This document shows positions 8,923 through 16,818 of a DNA stretch of 64,000 bases, one piece after another. A model generated the notes under the pieces. It worked only from the letters and a program-made list of their open reading frames with translations. It searched no databases and was not told the DNA's origin. A program made the position numbers and the translations under genes. The stretch lies in the NCBI RefSeq assembly GCF_014645235.1, contig NZ_BMLM01000001.1, forward strand, positions 1,736,001 to 1,800,000, read 5' to 3'. How positions within the stretch are numbered: the stretch's first letter is position 1; each line of letters opens with the position of its first letter. The stretch comes from Agrococcus terreus. GTDB lineage: Bacteria; Actinomycetota; Actinomycetes; Actinomycetales; Microbacteriaceae.

Positions 8923-9869
8923 CGCTCGCCGCCCTGCGGCCGCGCGGCGCGCTCGCCGCGCTCCGGCTCGACGCCCGCGAGCTCGGGGTGCCCGCCGAGC
9001 CGCTGCACCGCGGCGGTCGCGGCGGCCGCGCCGAGCCCGCCGACCTCCTCGAGCGCGTCGCCGCGGACGAGCCCGACGGCGATGCCCGCGACGAAGGCGT
9101 CGCCCGCGCCGGTGGGGTCGACCACGGGCGCGTCGCCGTGCGGGAACCAGCGCGCGCCGCCGTGCCACGCCACGACGTCGCCGTCCTCGGCCGCGAGCGC
9201 GACGAGCCGCGGCCCCCGCTCGAGGAGCGAGGCGGCCGCCGCCTCCGCATCCAGGCGCGACTCGATCGGACGGCCGAGGAGCAGCTCGGCCTCGGCAGCA
9301 TCGGCGCGCACCGCGGCCGCCATCCCGACGAGCGCGTCGCGCGCATCCCCCTCGACGGCGCCGTCGAGCAGCACCGGCACGCCGGCGTCGGCGGCGATGC
9401 GGGCCGCGGCGAGGAGGGCGCCGACCGGCTGCTGCAGCTGCAGCACGAGCAGGTCGGCGGCGCGGATGTCGCCGGCCGCCACCTCGACGTCGGCCACGGT
9501 CACGAGCGAGGCATCCGTCACGTCCTCCAGCAGGCGCCGCTCGCCGTCGTCGACGACGTCGACGAGCAGCGCCGTCGTGCCGCGCCGCGCGAGCCGGGCC
9601 GTGCCGACGCCGAGCGCTCGGGCCTCCTCGACCGCGCGCGCCCCCGCGTCGTCGTCGCCGAGCGCGGCGACGAGCACGACCTCGGCCTCCGGCGCGAGCT
9701 GTCGCAGCCCGACCGCGATCGACGCGCCCTTGCCGCCGAGCCGCTCGATGCGGCGGCGCACCTCCGTGCTGCCGCCCGCCTCCGGGAGGCCTCCGACCTC
9801 GAGCACGAGGTCGCGTCCCGCGTGGCCGACCACCACGAACCGCGCCCGATCGTCGTCCGCACCGCGCAT
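8919..9869 (-). CDS. PfkB family sugar kinase
   Basis: The 316-residue protein has both ribokinase-family signatures: an N-terminal Gly-rich segment (RLGGKGASIAVGLRQL) and the C-terminal DPTGAGDAFVAGIAVG, whose Asp is the catalytic base and whose GAGD forms the anion hole. Members phosphorylate ribose, fructose, nucleosides or tagatose-6-phosphate. Its stop overlaps the GTG start of the GH65 gene, so the two are coupled; it may phosphorylate the free sugar released by phosphorolysis, which is inference. The ATG at 9869 is chosen because the FVVVGHAGRD strand follows closely. Confidence 0.85.
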   Translation of the reverse strand: MRGADDDRARFVVVGHAGRDLVLEVGGLPEAGGSTEVRRRIERLGGKGASIAVGLRQLAPEAEVVLVAALGDDDAGARAVEEARALGVGTARLARRGTTALLVDVVDDGERRLLEDVTDASLVTVADVEVAAGDIRAADLLVLQLQQPVGALLAAARIAADAGVPVLLDGAVEGDARDALVGMAAAVRADAAEAELLLGRPIESRLDAEAAAASLLERGPRLVALAAEDGDVVAWHGGARWFPHGDAPVVDPTGAGDAFVAGIAVGLVRGDALEEVGGLGAAAATAAVQRLGGHPELAGVEPERGERAARPQGGER

Positions 9870-9977
9870 GCCGCCCCCTCCGCCCCGGGCGCCGGATGCA
9901 CCCGGATGTCCCCCGATCGTAGGAGCGGCGGCGGCGCGCAGCCTGGGCGCGCGCCGCGCTCGACGCACTCGCGACCG

Positions 9978-11717
9978 TCAGCCCCGCCGGTCGAGCAGCC
10001 CGCCCAGCATCGCGTGGAGGCCCGGCAGCGCCGACGCCGCCATGAGCCACCCGCCGAGCACCGGATCCGGCTCCCGCAGCACGGCGCCACCCACGAGCAG
10101 CCCCACGAACAGCACCGCCGAGACCACCCTGCCGAGCATCCGCTCGACGCGGCCGAGCCGTCGCTCGACCTCCGGGCTGCGGGTCGCGATGCGGCCGTCC
10201 TCGAGCCGCGCGAGCGCGCGGTCGATGCGCCGCGGCAGCCGGGCGAGCACCGACGCGGTCTCGACGACCTCGTCGATCGCGGCGCGCGCGATGCCGCCGC
10301 GCTCGTCGCGCAGCAGCCGCCCCGCGTAGGGCTCCACCGCATCCCACAGGTTGAACGCCGGGTCGAGCGCGCTGCACACGCCCGAGGTGAGGCCCATCGC
10401 GCGGATGACGAGCAGCAGGTCCTCCGGCAGCTGGAACGGCATCGTGCGCATGAGGTCGCCGAACTCGGCCGCGAACTGCCGGAACTGGCGCGGGTCGACC
10501 TCTCGCAGCTCGGCGAAGCCCATGCCGCCGAAGCGCGCGAACGCGAGCGTCATCGCGCGCTCGAGCTCGTTCGTGTCGGCGGTCGGCAGCAGGCCGCCGA
10601 GCTCGCGCATCGCGGCGACGAGCCCCGCGCCGTCGCGCGCGGCCGCGGCGATGAGCAGCGACCGCAGGCCCGCGCGCGTGCCCGCCGGCACCTCGCCCAT
10701 CATCCCGAAGTCGATGAACGTGAGGCGCCACGGCGGGGCGCCCGCCGCGACCGCCTCCGAGTCGGAGGGCGTCACGAAGAGGTTGCCGGGATGCGGATCG
10801 GCGTGGAAACGGCCGTGCACGAAGAGCTGGTCGAACATGACGGCGGCGAACGCGTGCGCGACCTCCGCCGGGTCGATGCCGGCGGCGCGGAGCGCGGCGA
10901 CGTCGGTGATCTTGATCGCGGCGACGTCGGCGAGCGTCAGCACGCGCCGGGTGGTGCGCTCCCAGACCACCTCGGGCGACTCGACCCGGGCGTCGCCGGC
11001 GAAGTCGGCGGCGAAGCGCTCGGCGCTCGCCGCCTCGTGCAGGTAGTCGATCTCCTCGAGGCTCGTGCCGGCGAACTCCTCGACGAGCGCGGGCACGTCG
11101 ACGCGGTCGGCGACGAGGCGCACGCGCCGGAGCCAGCCGCCGACGCGGCGGAGCGCCGCGAGGTCGACGTCGACGACGTCGCCGATGCCCGGGCGCTGCA
11201 CCTTCACGACGGCCTGCGCGATCCCCGTCTCGGCCGCATCCCGCTCATGGAGCAGCGCGCGGTGCGCCTGCCCGAGCGACGCGGCGGCGATGGGGGTCTC
11301 CTCGATCCAGGCGTACGCGCGCTCGAGCGGCATCCCGAGCTCCGCCTCGGCGAGGGCGCGCAGCTCGCCGAAGGGCACGGCGGGGACCTCGTCCTGCAGG
11401 CCCTCGAGCTCCTTCGTGATCTCCGGCGGCAGCACGTCGAGCCGCGACGACAGGAACTGGCCCACCTTGATCATGAGGCCGCCGAGCTCGACGGCGAGCG
11501 CGTGGAAGCCGCGCGCGAGTCGCGTCAGCCGCGCGGTGCGGCCACGCGCGCCGAGGCTCGCGAGGCCCACCCGGGGCAGCGCGAGCTCGAACCACCAGAG
11601 CACGACGAGGTGGCGGGCGGCGAAGCGCAGGATGCGTCGGTAGCGGGCGCGCAGGGCGGGGCTGCGACGCGCCGGATCGCCCGCGGGCGCCCCCGCTGCC
11701 GCGGCGTCCTCGGCCAT
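9978..11717 (-). CDS. ABC1/AarF/UbiB family atypical kinase
   Basis: The 579-residue protein shows the UbiB-family fold: LGGLMIKVGQFLSSR (the KxGQ motif that replaces the usual Gly-rich loop), PIAAASLGQAHRA (Ala-rich loop), AVVKVQRPG (ATP-binding Lys), HGRFHADPHPGNLFV (catalytic loop) and LTFIDFGMMGE (metal-binding Asp). Two hydrophobic C-terminal segments ([17 protein letters not shown] and a GWLMAASALPG stretch) predict a membrane anchor. The family supports isoprenoid-quinone or lipid metabolism through ATPase activity. It lies 40 bases after the PadR gene on the same strand. Confidence 0.88.
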   Translation of the reverse strand: MAEDAAAAGAPAGDPARRSPALRARYRRILRFAARHLVVLWWFELALPRVGLASLGARGRTARLTRLARGFHALAVELGGLMIKVGQFLSSRLDVLPPEITKELEGLQDEVPAVPFGELRALAEAELGMPLERAYAWIEETPIAAASLGQAHRALLHERDAAETGIAQAVVKVQRPGIGDVVDVDLAALRRVGGWLRRVRLVADRVDVPALVEEFAGTSLEEIDYLHEAASAERFAADFAGDARVESPEVVWERTTRRVLTLADVAAIKITDVAALRAAGIDPAEVAHAFAAVMFDQLFVHGRFHADPHPGNLFVTPSDSEAVAAGAPPWRLTFIDFGMMGEVPAGTRAGLRSLLIAAAARDGAGLVAAMRELGGLLPTADTNELERAMTLAFARFGGMGFAELREVDPRQFRQFAAEFGDLMRTMPFQLPEDLLLVIRAMGLTSGVCSALDPAFNLWDAVEPYAGRLLRDERGGIARAAIDEVVETASVLARLPRRIDRALARLEDGRIATRSPEVERRLGRVERMLGRVVSAVLFVGLLVGGAVLREPDPVLGGWLMAASALPGLHAMLGGLLDRRG

Positions 11718-11757
11718 CGCGCCTCCCCGCCCCCGCGCGGGCGCCGGCGGCACCGGG

Positions 11758-12378
11758 TCAGTCCTGCGCGAGGATCGCGTAGAGCCTACGGCGCGCCGCT
11801 TCGAGCACCTCGACCGCCTCCTGCACCTGCGCCGGGCTGCCCGTGCGGCCCACCTGCGCGGCGGCCTGGGCGAGCTCCAGGCCCGCCTTCGGGAGCGCCG
11901 GCAGCCGCGACGGCGGGCGCTCGCCCTCCGCCTGGCCGAGCCACGGCGCGTGGCGGTCGGCGGCCGCGTCGGCCTCCGCGCGCCCGCCCTCGCTGAGCGC
12001 GTAGGTCTTGCGGCCGTCGGCCTCCGATGCCGTGATGAGGCCCTCGTCGGCGAGCAGCTGGAGCGTCGGGTACACCGAGCCGGGGCTCGGCTTCCACGCG
12101 CCGCCGCTGCGCTCCTCGATCTCCTGGATGATCTGGTAGCCGTGCATGGGCCGCTCAGCGAGCAGCGCGAGCACGGCGGCGCGCACGTCGCCGCGCCCCA
12201 TGCGCGAGCCGCCGCGGCGCTCGAAGGGGCCGCCGCGCTCGAAGGCGGTGCGCAGGTGGTCCATCGCGTCCCACATGTGCGCGCCGGGGCCGCCGAAGCC
12301 CCTGCCGAAGCCCGGGCCGAAGCCCTGTCCGGCGCCGGCGCCGAAGCCCTGGCCGAAGTCGTCCTGGGTGCCGTGCAT
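11758..12378 (-). CDS. PadR family transcriptional regulator with Gly-rich N-terminus
   Basis: The 206-residue protein begins with a Gly/Phe-rich tail (about residues 8-35), then a winged helix (AVLALLAERPMHGYQIIQEI, PSPGSVYPTLQLLADEGLIT, DGRKTYALSEGG), the PadR hallmark, and a C-terminal dimerisation helix. It probably represses itself and the downstream AarF-type gene: a perfect palindrome CGATATATCG lies 42-51 bases before the start. The ATG at 12378 follows an AGGGAGG-like site. The Gly-rich tail resembles those of other actinobacterial PadR proteins. Confidence 0.88.
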   Translation of the reverse strand: MHGTQDDFGQGFGAGAGQGFGPGFGRGFGGPGAHMWDAMDHLRTAFERGGPFERRGGSRMGRGDVRAAVLALLAERPMHGYQIIQEIEERSGGAWKPSPGSVYPTLQLLADEGLITASEADGRKTYALSEGGRAEADAAADRHAPWLGQAEGERPPSRLPALPKAGLELAQAAAQVGRTGSPAQVQEAVEVLEAARRRLYAILAQD

Positions 12379-12419
12379 CTCGATGCCTCCCTCGCTCGCC
12401 GACTGTCGGCGATGCTCGA

Positions 12420-12429
12420 CGATATATCG
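12420..12429. promoter_or_regulatory. Candidate PadR operator CGATATATCG
   Basis: A perfect 10-bp AT-rich palindrome (CGATATATCG) stands in an otherwise GC-rich divergent intergenic region, 42-51 bases upstream of the PadR start and 80 bases before the metallophosphoesterase. PadR regulators commonly bind ATAT-centred palindromes near their own promoter. Binding is inferred from position and symmetry. Confidence 0.5.
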
Positions 12430-12508
12430 CTCGCGTGCCTCGCGGAAGCCCTCGCGGCTAGGGATCGCCGATGGGTCCGCACCCATCCGCCTGCGCGAGG
12501 ATGGCCGC

Positions 12509-13027
12509 ATGCCCACGCGCCTGCTGCTGCTCAGCGACACCCACCTGCCCGTGCGCGCGAAGGCGCTGCAGGCGCAGGTGTGGCGGATGGTCGACGAGGC
12601 CGACGTCGTCGTCCACGCGGGCGACTGGGTCGAGCCGGCGCTGCTCGACGAGCTCGAGGCGCGCGCGGCACGGCTCGTCGGCGTCGCGGGCAACAACGAC
12701 GGGGCGGAGCTCTGGGCGCGGCTCGGCGAGGTCGCGCGCATCGAGGTCGACGGCGTGCGCATCGCGGCGATCCACGAGACCGGCGCGAAGGCGGGCCGGG
12801 AGGCGCGCTGCGACGCGCGCTTCGGCCCCGCGTCGGACGATCCGGCCGACGTGCTCGTCTTCGGCCACTCCCACATCCCGTGGGACTCGACCACGCCGCA
12901 GGGCCTGCGCCTGCTCAACCCCGGCTCCCCCACCGACCGCCGCCGCCAGCCGGTCGGCACGGTCATGACCGCGGTCGCCGACGCCGGCGCGCTGCGCGAC
13001 GTCGCGCTCGTGCCGACCCCGCGCTGA
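12509..13027 (+). CDS. Metallophosphoesterase (YfcE/MJ0936-like)
   Basis: The 172-residue protein has the complete calcineurin-like metal set of small phosphodiesterases: LLLSDTHLP (DxH), VVHAGDWV (GD), GVAGNNDG (GNxD-like) and VFGHSHIPWD (GHSH), then LLNPGSP, the family's C-terminal signature. It should bind two divalent metals and hydrolyse phosphodiesters or phosphomonoesters in the cytoplasm; the physiological substrate is unknown. Full length for the family. The ATG at 12509 is placed directly before the first core strand. Divergent from padR. Confidence 0.88.
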   Translation: MPTRLLLLSDTHLPVRAKALQAQVWRMVDEADVVVHAGDWVEPALLDELEARAARLVGVAGNNDGAELWARLGEVARIEVDGVRIAAIHETGAKAGREARCDARFGPASDDPADVLVFGHSHIPWDSTTPQGLRLLNPGSPTDRRRQPVGTVMTAVADAGALRDVALVPTPR

Positions 13028-13058
13028 GCGGCGGGCGCCAGCACGGTGTCACCCGCGG

Positions 13059-14072
13059 CTACGGCGCGAGGTCGGCGAGGATCTCGGCGATCGGCGCCTC
13101 GCGCGCCTCGCGCCACCCCTCGCCCGCCCACAGGTGCAGGCGCGACGCCTCGCCCGCCGCGGCGGCCGCGGCGCGCATCGGCCGCGTGAGGTGGTGGATG
13201 GCGGGGTAGCCGGCGGGCGCGTGGGCGTCGTGGCGCTCGAGGAACGCGTTGACGAGCGCCCGCGCGGGCCGACCCGTGAAAGCGCGGGTGAGCGCGGTGC
13301 GCTCGAAGGCCGGGTCGGCGAGGGCGGCGCGATGCGTGGCGCCGGTGCCGGCCTCGCGGGCGCGCAGCACCGCGGTGCCCACGGCGACGGCGTCGGCGCC
13401 CGCCGCGAGCAGCGCCCGCACCTGCTCGCGGCGCACCACGCCGCCGGCGGCGACGATCGGCAGCGAGGAGGCGGCGCGCACCGCCGCGACGAGCTCGGCG
13501 AGCGGCCGCTCCTCGGGCAGTGCACCCTGCGCCCACACGCCCGAGTGCCCGCCGGCGCCCCAGCCCTGCACGACGAGGGCGTCGACGCCCGCCGCCTCCG
13601 CGGCCCGCGCCTCCGCGACCGACGTGACGGTCTGCAGCACGGCGATCCCCGCGTCCGCGAGCGCCGCGAGCGAGGCCGCATCCGGGAGGCCGAAGGTCCA
13701 CGAGACGACGGGCACGCGCGCCTCGATGACGAGCGCGAGCTTCGCACCCCACGCGTCGTCGTCCTCCCGCAGCGGGGGCAGGTCGTCGCCGGCCTCCGCG
13801 CGGATCCGATCGGCGTACGCGGCGTAGTCGGCGACGGCGATCGGATGCGGGTTCGGCACGAACAGGTTCACGCCGAACGCCTCCACGCCGGCGGCGCGCA
13901 CCTCGTCGATCTGCGCGCGGAGGGCATCGGCCGTCAGGTAGCCGCCCGCGAGCTGCGCGAAGGCGCCCGCGCGGGCGGCGGCGACGACGAGCGCCGGGGT
14001 GCTCGGGCCGCCGGCCATCGGCGCGACGAGCACCGGGCCGAGCGCGGCGATCGGGTCGGGCAGCTGGGGCAT
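13059..14072 (-). CDS. Nitronate monooxygenase family FMN protein
   Basis: The 337-residue TIM barrel opens with [18 protein letters not shown], the FMN-binding N-terminus of 2-nitropropane dioxygenases, and contains [23 protein letters not shown] (phosphate loop and catalytic His region) and [20 protein letters not shown] with [10 protein letters not shown] (C-terminal FMN phosphate site). These enzymes oxidise nitronates such as propionate-3-nitronate, protecting from plant toxins, though some relatives are enoyl reductases. GGGAGG-type sequence precedes the ATG at 14072. Monocistronic and divergent from the RraA-like gene. Confidence 0.86.
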   Translation of the reverse strand: MPQLPDPIAALGPVLVAPMAGGPSTPALVVAAARAGAFAQLAGGYLTADALRAQIDEVRAAGVEAFGVNLFVPNPHPIAVADYAAYADRIRAEAGDDLPPLREDDDAWGAKLALVIEARVPVVSWTFGLPDAASLAALADAGIAVLQTVTSVAEARAAEAAGVDALVVQGWGAGGHSGVWAQGALPEERPLAELVAAVRAASSLPIVAAGGVVRREQVRALLAAGADAVAVGTAVLRAREAGTGATHRAALADPAFERTALTRAFTGRPARALVNAFLERHDAHAPAGYPAIHHLTRPMRAAAAAAGEASRLHLWAGEGWREAREAPIAEILADLAP

Positions 14073-14217
14073 CGGACCTCCCTCTCCGCCGCCCACGCTA
14101 GCGGCGGGCATGGCGCCGGTGGCGCGCGGCGGCCAGCATGATCGGGGCAGGGGCCCGCCTGCGACCTCCCTCGCCCATCCCCGCCGCCGACCCCGCCGCC
14201 GACCCCCAGGAGCCGCC

Positions 14218-14916
14218 GTGACCGATCCGCTCGCCGCCTTCGCCGACCTCTCGACCCCGCACGTCGCCGACGCGTGCATGCGGCTCGGCATCGCCGTGCG
14301 CTGCGCGCCCGCGGGCACCCGCCCGGTCGTGCCCGGCTCGCGCGCCGTCGGCCGCGCGCTGCCCGCCCAGCACGCGGGCAGCGTCGACGTGTTCCTCGAA
14401 GCGCTCGAGGGCGCCGAGGCGGGCGACGTGCTCGTCGTCGACGACGGCGGCCGCACCGACCGCGCGTGCGTCGGCGACCTCGTCGCGCTCGAGGCGGCCG
14501 CGGCGGGCATCGCGGGGATCGTCATCTGGGGCCTCCATCGCGACACGCCGGAGCTGCGCGAGATCGGCCTGCCCGTGCTCAGCCTCGGTGCCTCCCCCAC
14601 CGGCCCGGCCTCGGTCGAGCCGCAGGCGGCCGACGCGCTCGCGCGGGCTCGGCTCGGCGAGCACGCGGCGACCCTCGACGACCTCGTGCTCGCCGACGAC
14701 GACGGCGCGATCCTCGTGCCCCTCGGTCGCGCGCAGGAGGTGGCGGTCGCGGCCGCCGCGATCCGCGACGCGGAGCGCTCGCAGGCCGCCCGGATGCGGG
14801 CCGGCGAGCGGCTGCGCGACCAGGTGCGGTTCGGCGACTACCTCGTCGCGCGGCGGGAGCGCGGCATCGGCTTCCGCGAGCACCTGCGCGCCGTCGGCGG
14901 CGCGATCGAGGAGTAG
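14218..14916 (+). CDS. RraA family protein (aldolase/decarboxylase-like)
   Basis: The 232-residue product matches the RraA / HMG-aldolase fold: an N-terminal helix ([14 protein letters not shown]), [20 protein letters not shown] and [19 protein letters not shown], where relatives bind metal and an alpha-keto acid. Several such proteins are 4-hydroxy-4-methyl-2-oxoglutarate aldolases or oxaloacetate decarboxylases; the RNase-inhibitor role belongs to the enterobacterial member only. The GTG start at 14218 is preceded by CAGGAG at a good distance. The usual second Arg motif seems altered (HRDT), so catalysis is uncertain. Confidence 0.75.
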   Translation: MTDPLAAFADLSTPHVADACMRLGIAVRCAPAGTRPVVPGSRAVGRALPAQHAGSVDVFLEALEGAEAGDVLVVDDGGRTDRACVGDLVALEAAAAGIAGIVIWGLHRDTPELREIGLPVLSLGASPTGPASVEPQAADALARARLGEHAATLDDLVLADDDGAILVPLGRAQEVAVAAAAIRDAERSQAARMRAGERLRDQVRFGDYLVARRERGIGFREHLRAVGGAIEE

Positions 14917-15056
14917 CGCGGCCGCACCTCAGGGACATCCCTGATGCCGTTGCCTGCGGATGGGCGCAGACTCGGAGGCCGGGGCCCGGGGAGGGGCCGC
15001 CCCGGGGACGCGTGCACGGCCGACGCCTCCCGCGATGCACGGCCGATGGAGGAACC

Positions 15057-15407
15057 ATGGTCGCGCACGTCGACACGATGGTCGAGAGCCTGGGCGCCAT
15101 CGGGCGCTCGCTCCTGGAGGAGGGCGCCGAGGCACCCGCGATGACGCACGTCCGCGGCGAGCACCGGCAGCTGCAGCAGACGGTGATCGCGCTCGCCGCG
15201 GGCCAGTCGCGCAGCTTCGAGGGCGGCGCCGCCGAGGCGACGCTGCTCGTGCTGCGCGGCGCGGTCGAGGTGGCCAGCAGCGTGGCGCAGGCGGAGGCGA
15301 CCGCCTTCGACCTCGTGCACCTGCCCGCAGGCGAGTGGAGCGTGACCGCGTTCCCCGACACGATCGCCGTCGTCTCCTGGCTGGACCCCGCGGCGACCGG
15401 CGCCTGA
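15057..15407 (+). CDS. Small cupin-like protein
   Basis: The 116-residue protein has a beta-rich pattern compatible with one cupin barrel: VIALAAGQSRSFEGGAAEAT, LLVLRGAVEVA, LVHLPAGEWSVTAF and IAVVSWLD mirror the GxxHxH / LxG / PxGxxH spacing, but most metal-binding His residues are missing, so it may bind a ligand without metal. GGAGGAA directly before the ATG at 15057 is the strongest Shine-Dalgarno site in this stretch and suggests high expression. No partner gene: the next gene, nhaA, has its own leader. Confidence 0.65.
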   Translation: MVAHVDTMVESLGAIGRSLLEEGAEAPAMTHVRGEHRQLQQTVIALAAGQSRSFEGGAAEATLLVLRGAVEVASSVAQAEATAFDLVHLPAGEWSVTAFPDTIAVVSWLDPAATGA

Positions 15408-15450
15408 GCGAGGCTGGGCCTTCCAGCGCACGCCGTCGCGGCGCGATAGC

Positions 15451-15526
15451 CTGGATGCGGTGTGCCGGGAAGCCTGGTCGGCGTCCCGCTGAGCGACTCG
15501 GCTCGGCGGGTGCCGAGAGGAGACCC
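15451..15526 (+). promoter_or_regulatory. Structured nhaA leader, candidate cation riboswitch
   Basis: The leader contains the block GGTGTGCCGGGAAGCCTGG (15459 onward, continuing TCGGC to 15482), with a small GCCG/CGGC helix around a GGAAGCCTGGT loop. A 10-bp hairpin follows: CCCGCTGAGC (15485-15494), loop GACTCG, GCTCGGCGGG (15501-15510), and then AGAGGAG and the GTG start. From memory this resembles the conserved cores of nhaA-associated riboswitches (nhaA-I type, reported as Li+ sensing). The hairpin next to the Shine-Dalgarno site suggests control of translation. A covariance search would decide. Confidence 0.5.
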
Positions 15527-16786
15527 GTGGAGCCCACCCGCACCCCCACCGGCGCGCGCCGCGCGCGCATCGCCCAGCTGCTCCGGCTCGAGACCACGAG
15601 CGGCGCCCTGCTGCTCGCCGCCGCGGCCGCCGCGCTCATCTGGGCGAACTCGCCCTGGCAGGAGTCGTACGCGTCGCTCATGGCGCTCGAGGTCGGCCCG
15701 GCCGCGCTGCACCTCGACCTGAGCGTCGCCGCCTGGGCGGCCGACGGCCTCCTCGCGGTGTTCTTCTACGTCGTCGGCGTCGAGCTCAAGCACGAGATCG
15801 TCGCGGGCAGCCTCCGCGATCCTCGCCGTGCGGCCGTGCCGGTGCTCGCCGCGATCGGCGGGATGGCGCTGCCGGCAGCCGTCTTCGTCGGCATCGTCCT
15901 CGCCGGCGACGACGCCGACGCGCTCACCGGCTGGGCGATCCCCGCCGCCACGGACATCGCCTTCGCGCTCGCCGTGCTCGCGATCTTCGGCCGCGGCCTT
16001 CCCGTGGGCCTCCGCACCTTCCTGCTCACGCTCGCCGTGGTCGACGACCTGCTGGCGATCGTCGTGATCGCGCTCTTCTACACGGCGGGCGTGCAGCTGT
16101 TCGCGCTCGTGGGCGCCCTCGTCGCGGTGACGGCCTTCGCCCTCCTCGTGCGCTCGCGCTTCGCCGCCTGGTGGCTGCTCATCCCGGTCGCGCTCGTCGC
16201 GTGGTGGCTCATGCACGAGTCGGGCGTGCACGCGACGATCGCCGGCGTCCTGCTCGGCGCGGTCGTGTCCGCGCGGCCGGTGCACGGCGAGCAGGAGCCG
16301 CGCACCCACCGGCACGAGGCCGCCGTCCGGCCCTGGTCGACCGCGATCGCACTGCCGGTGTTCGCCTTCTGCTCTGCGGGCGTCTCGGTCGTCGACGGCG
16401 GCGGCTTCGGCGAGCTCGCGGCGCAGCCGGTGCTGCTCGCGGTCGCCGCAGGCCTCGTGCTCGGCAAGCTGCTCGGCGTCCTGGGCGTGACGGCGCTCGT
16501 CACCCGCCTCACGCCGCTGCGCCTGCCCGACGGGATCGGGATCCGCGACCTGCTGCCGGTCGCGCTCCTCACTGGGATCGGCTTCACGGTGTCGCTGCTC
16601 ATCGCCGAGCTCTCGTTCGACGACGCGGCGCGCACCGATGCCGCGAAGCTCGCGGTGCTCCTCGGCTCGGGCGTCGCGGCGCTGCTCGCCGCACCGCTGC
16701 TGCGGTGGGACGCCCGGCGGGCGCGGAGCCGCGACGAGAACCTCGACGGCGTGCCCGACGCGCCGCAGGCGCGGATCGGCGACTGA
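15527..16786 (+). CDS. nhaA: Na+/H+ antiporter NhaA
   Basis: The 419-residue membrane protein carries NhaA landmarks: LLRLETTSGALLLAAAAAAL, VFFYVVGVELKHEI, PAATDIAFALAVLA and TLAVVDDLLAIVVIALFY with the ion-binding pair Asp173-Asp174 (equivalent to E. coli Asp163/164), then GIGFTVSLLIAELSF. About 11-12 transmembrane segments are evident. It exchanges Na+ or Li+ for protons at the inner membrane, serving pH and sodium homeostasis. The GTG at 15527 has AGAGGAG upstream. A structured leader precedes it and probably regulates it by cation. Confidence 0.95.
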   Translation: MEPTRTPTGARRARIAQLLRLETTSGALLLAAAAAALIWANSPWQESYASLMALEVGPAALHLDLSVAAWAADGLLAVFFYVVGVELKHEIVAGSLRDPRRAAVPVLAAIGGMALPAAVFVGIVLAGDDADALTGWAIPAATDIAFALAVLAIFGRGLPVGLRTFLLTLAVVDDLLAIVVIALFYTAGVQLFALVGALVAVTAFALLVRSRFAAWWLLIPVALVAWWLMHESGVHATIAGVLLGAVVSARPVHGEQEPRTHRHEAAVRPWSTAIALPVFAFCSAGVSVVDGGGFGELAAQPVLLAVAAGLVLGKLLGVLGVTALVTRLTPLRLPDGIGIRDLLPVALLTGIGFTVSLLIAELSFDDAARTDAAKLAVLLGSGVAALLAAPLLRWDARRARSRDENLDGVPDAPQARIGD

Positions 16787-16818
16787 GGCCGAGCGGGCGC
16801 CGGCGCCGGCCGGCCGGG

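Noticed and set aside
5371-10329. Very long plus-strand open frame (over 1,600 codons)
   Set aside because: It is antisense to GH65, PfkB and HNH genes with clear motifs; its translation is Arg/Ala-rich without domains, a common artefact of high GC. Only its 5824 start region matters (LysE N-half).
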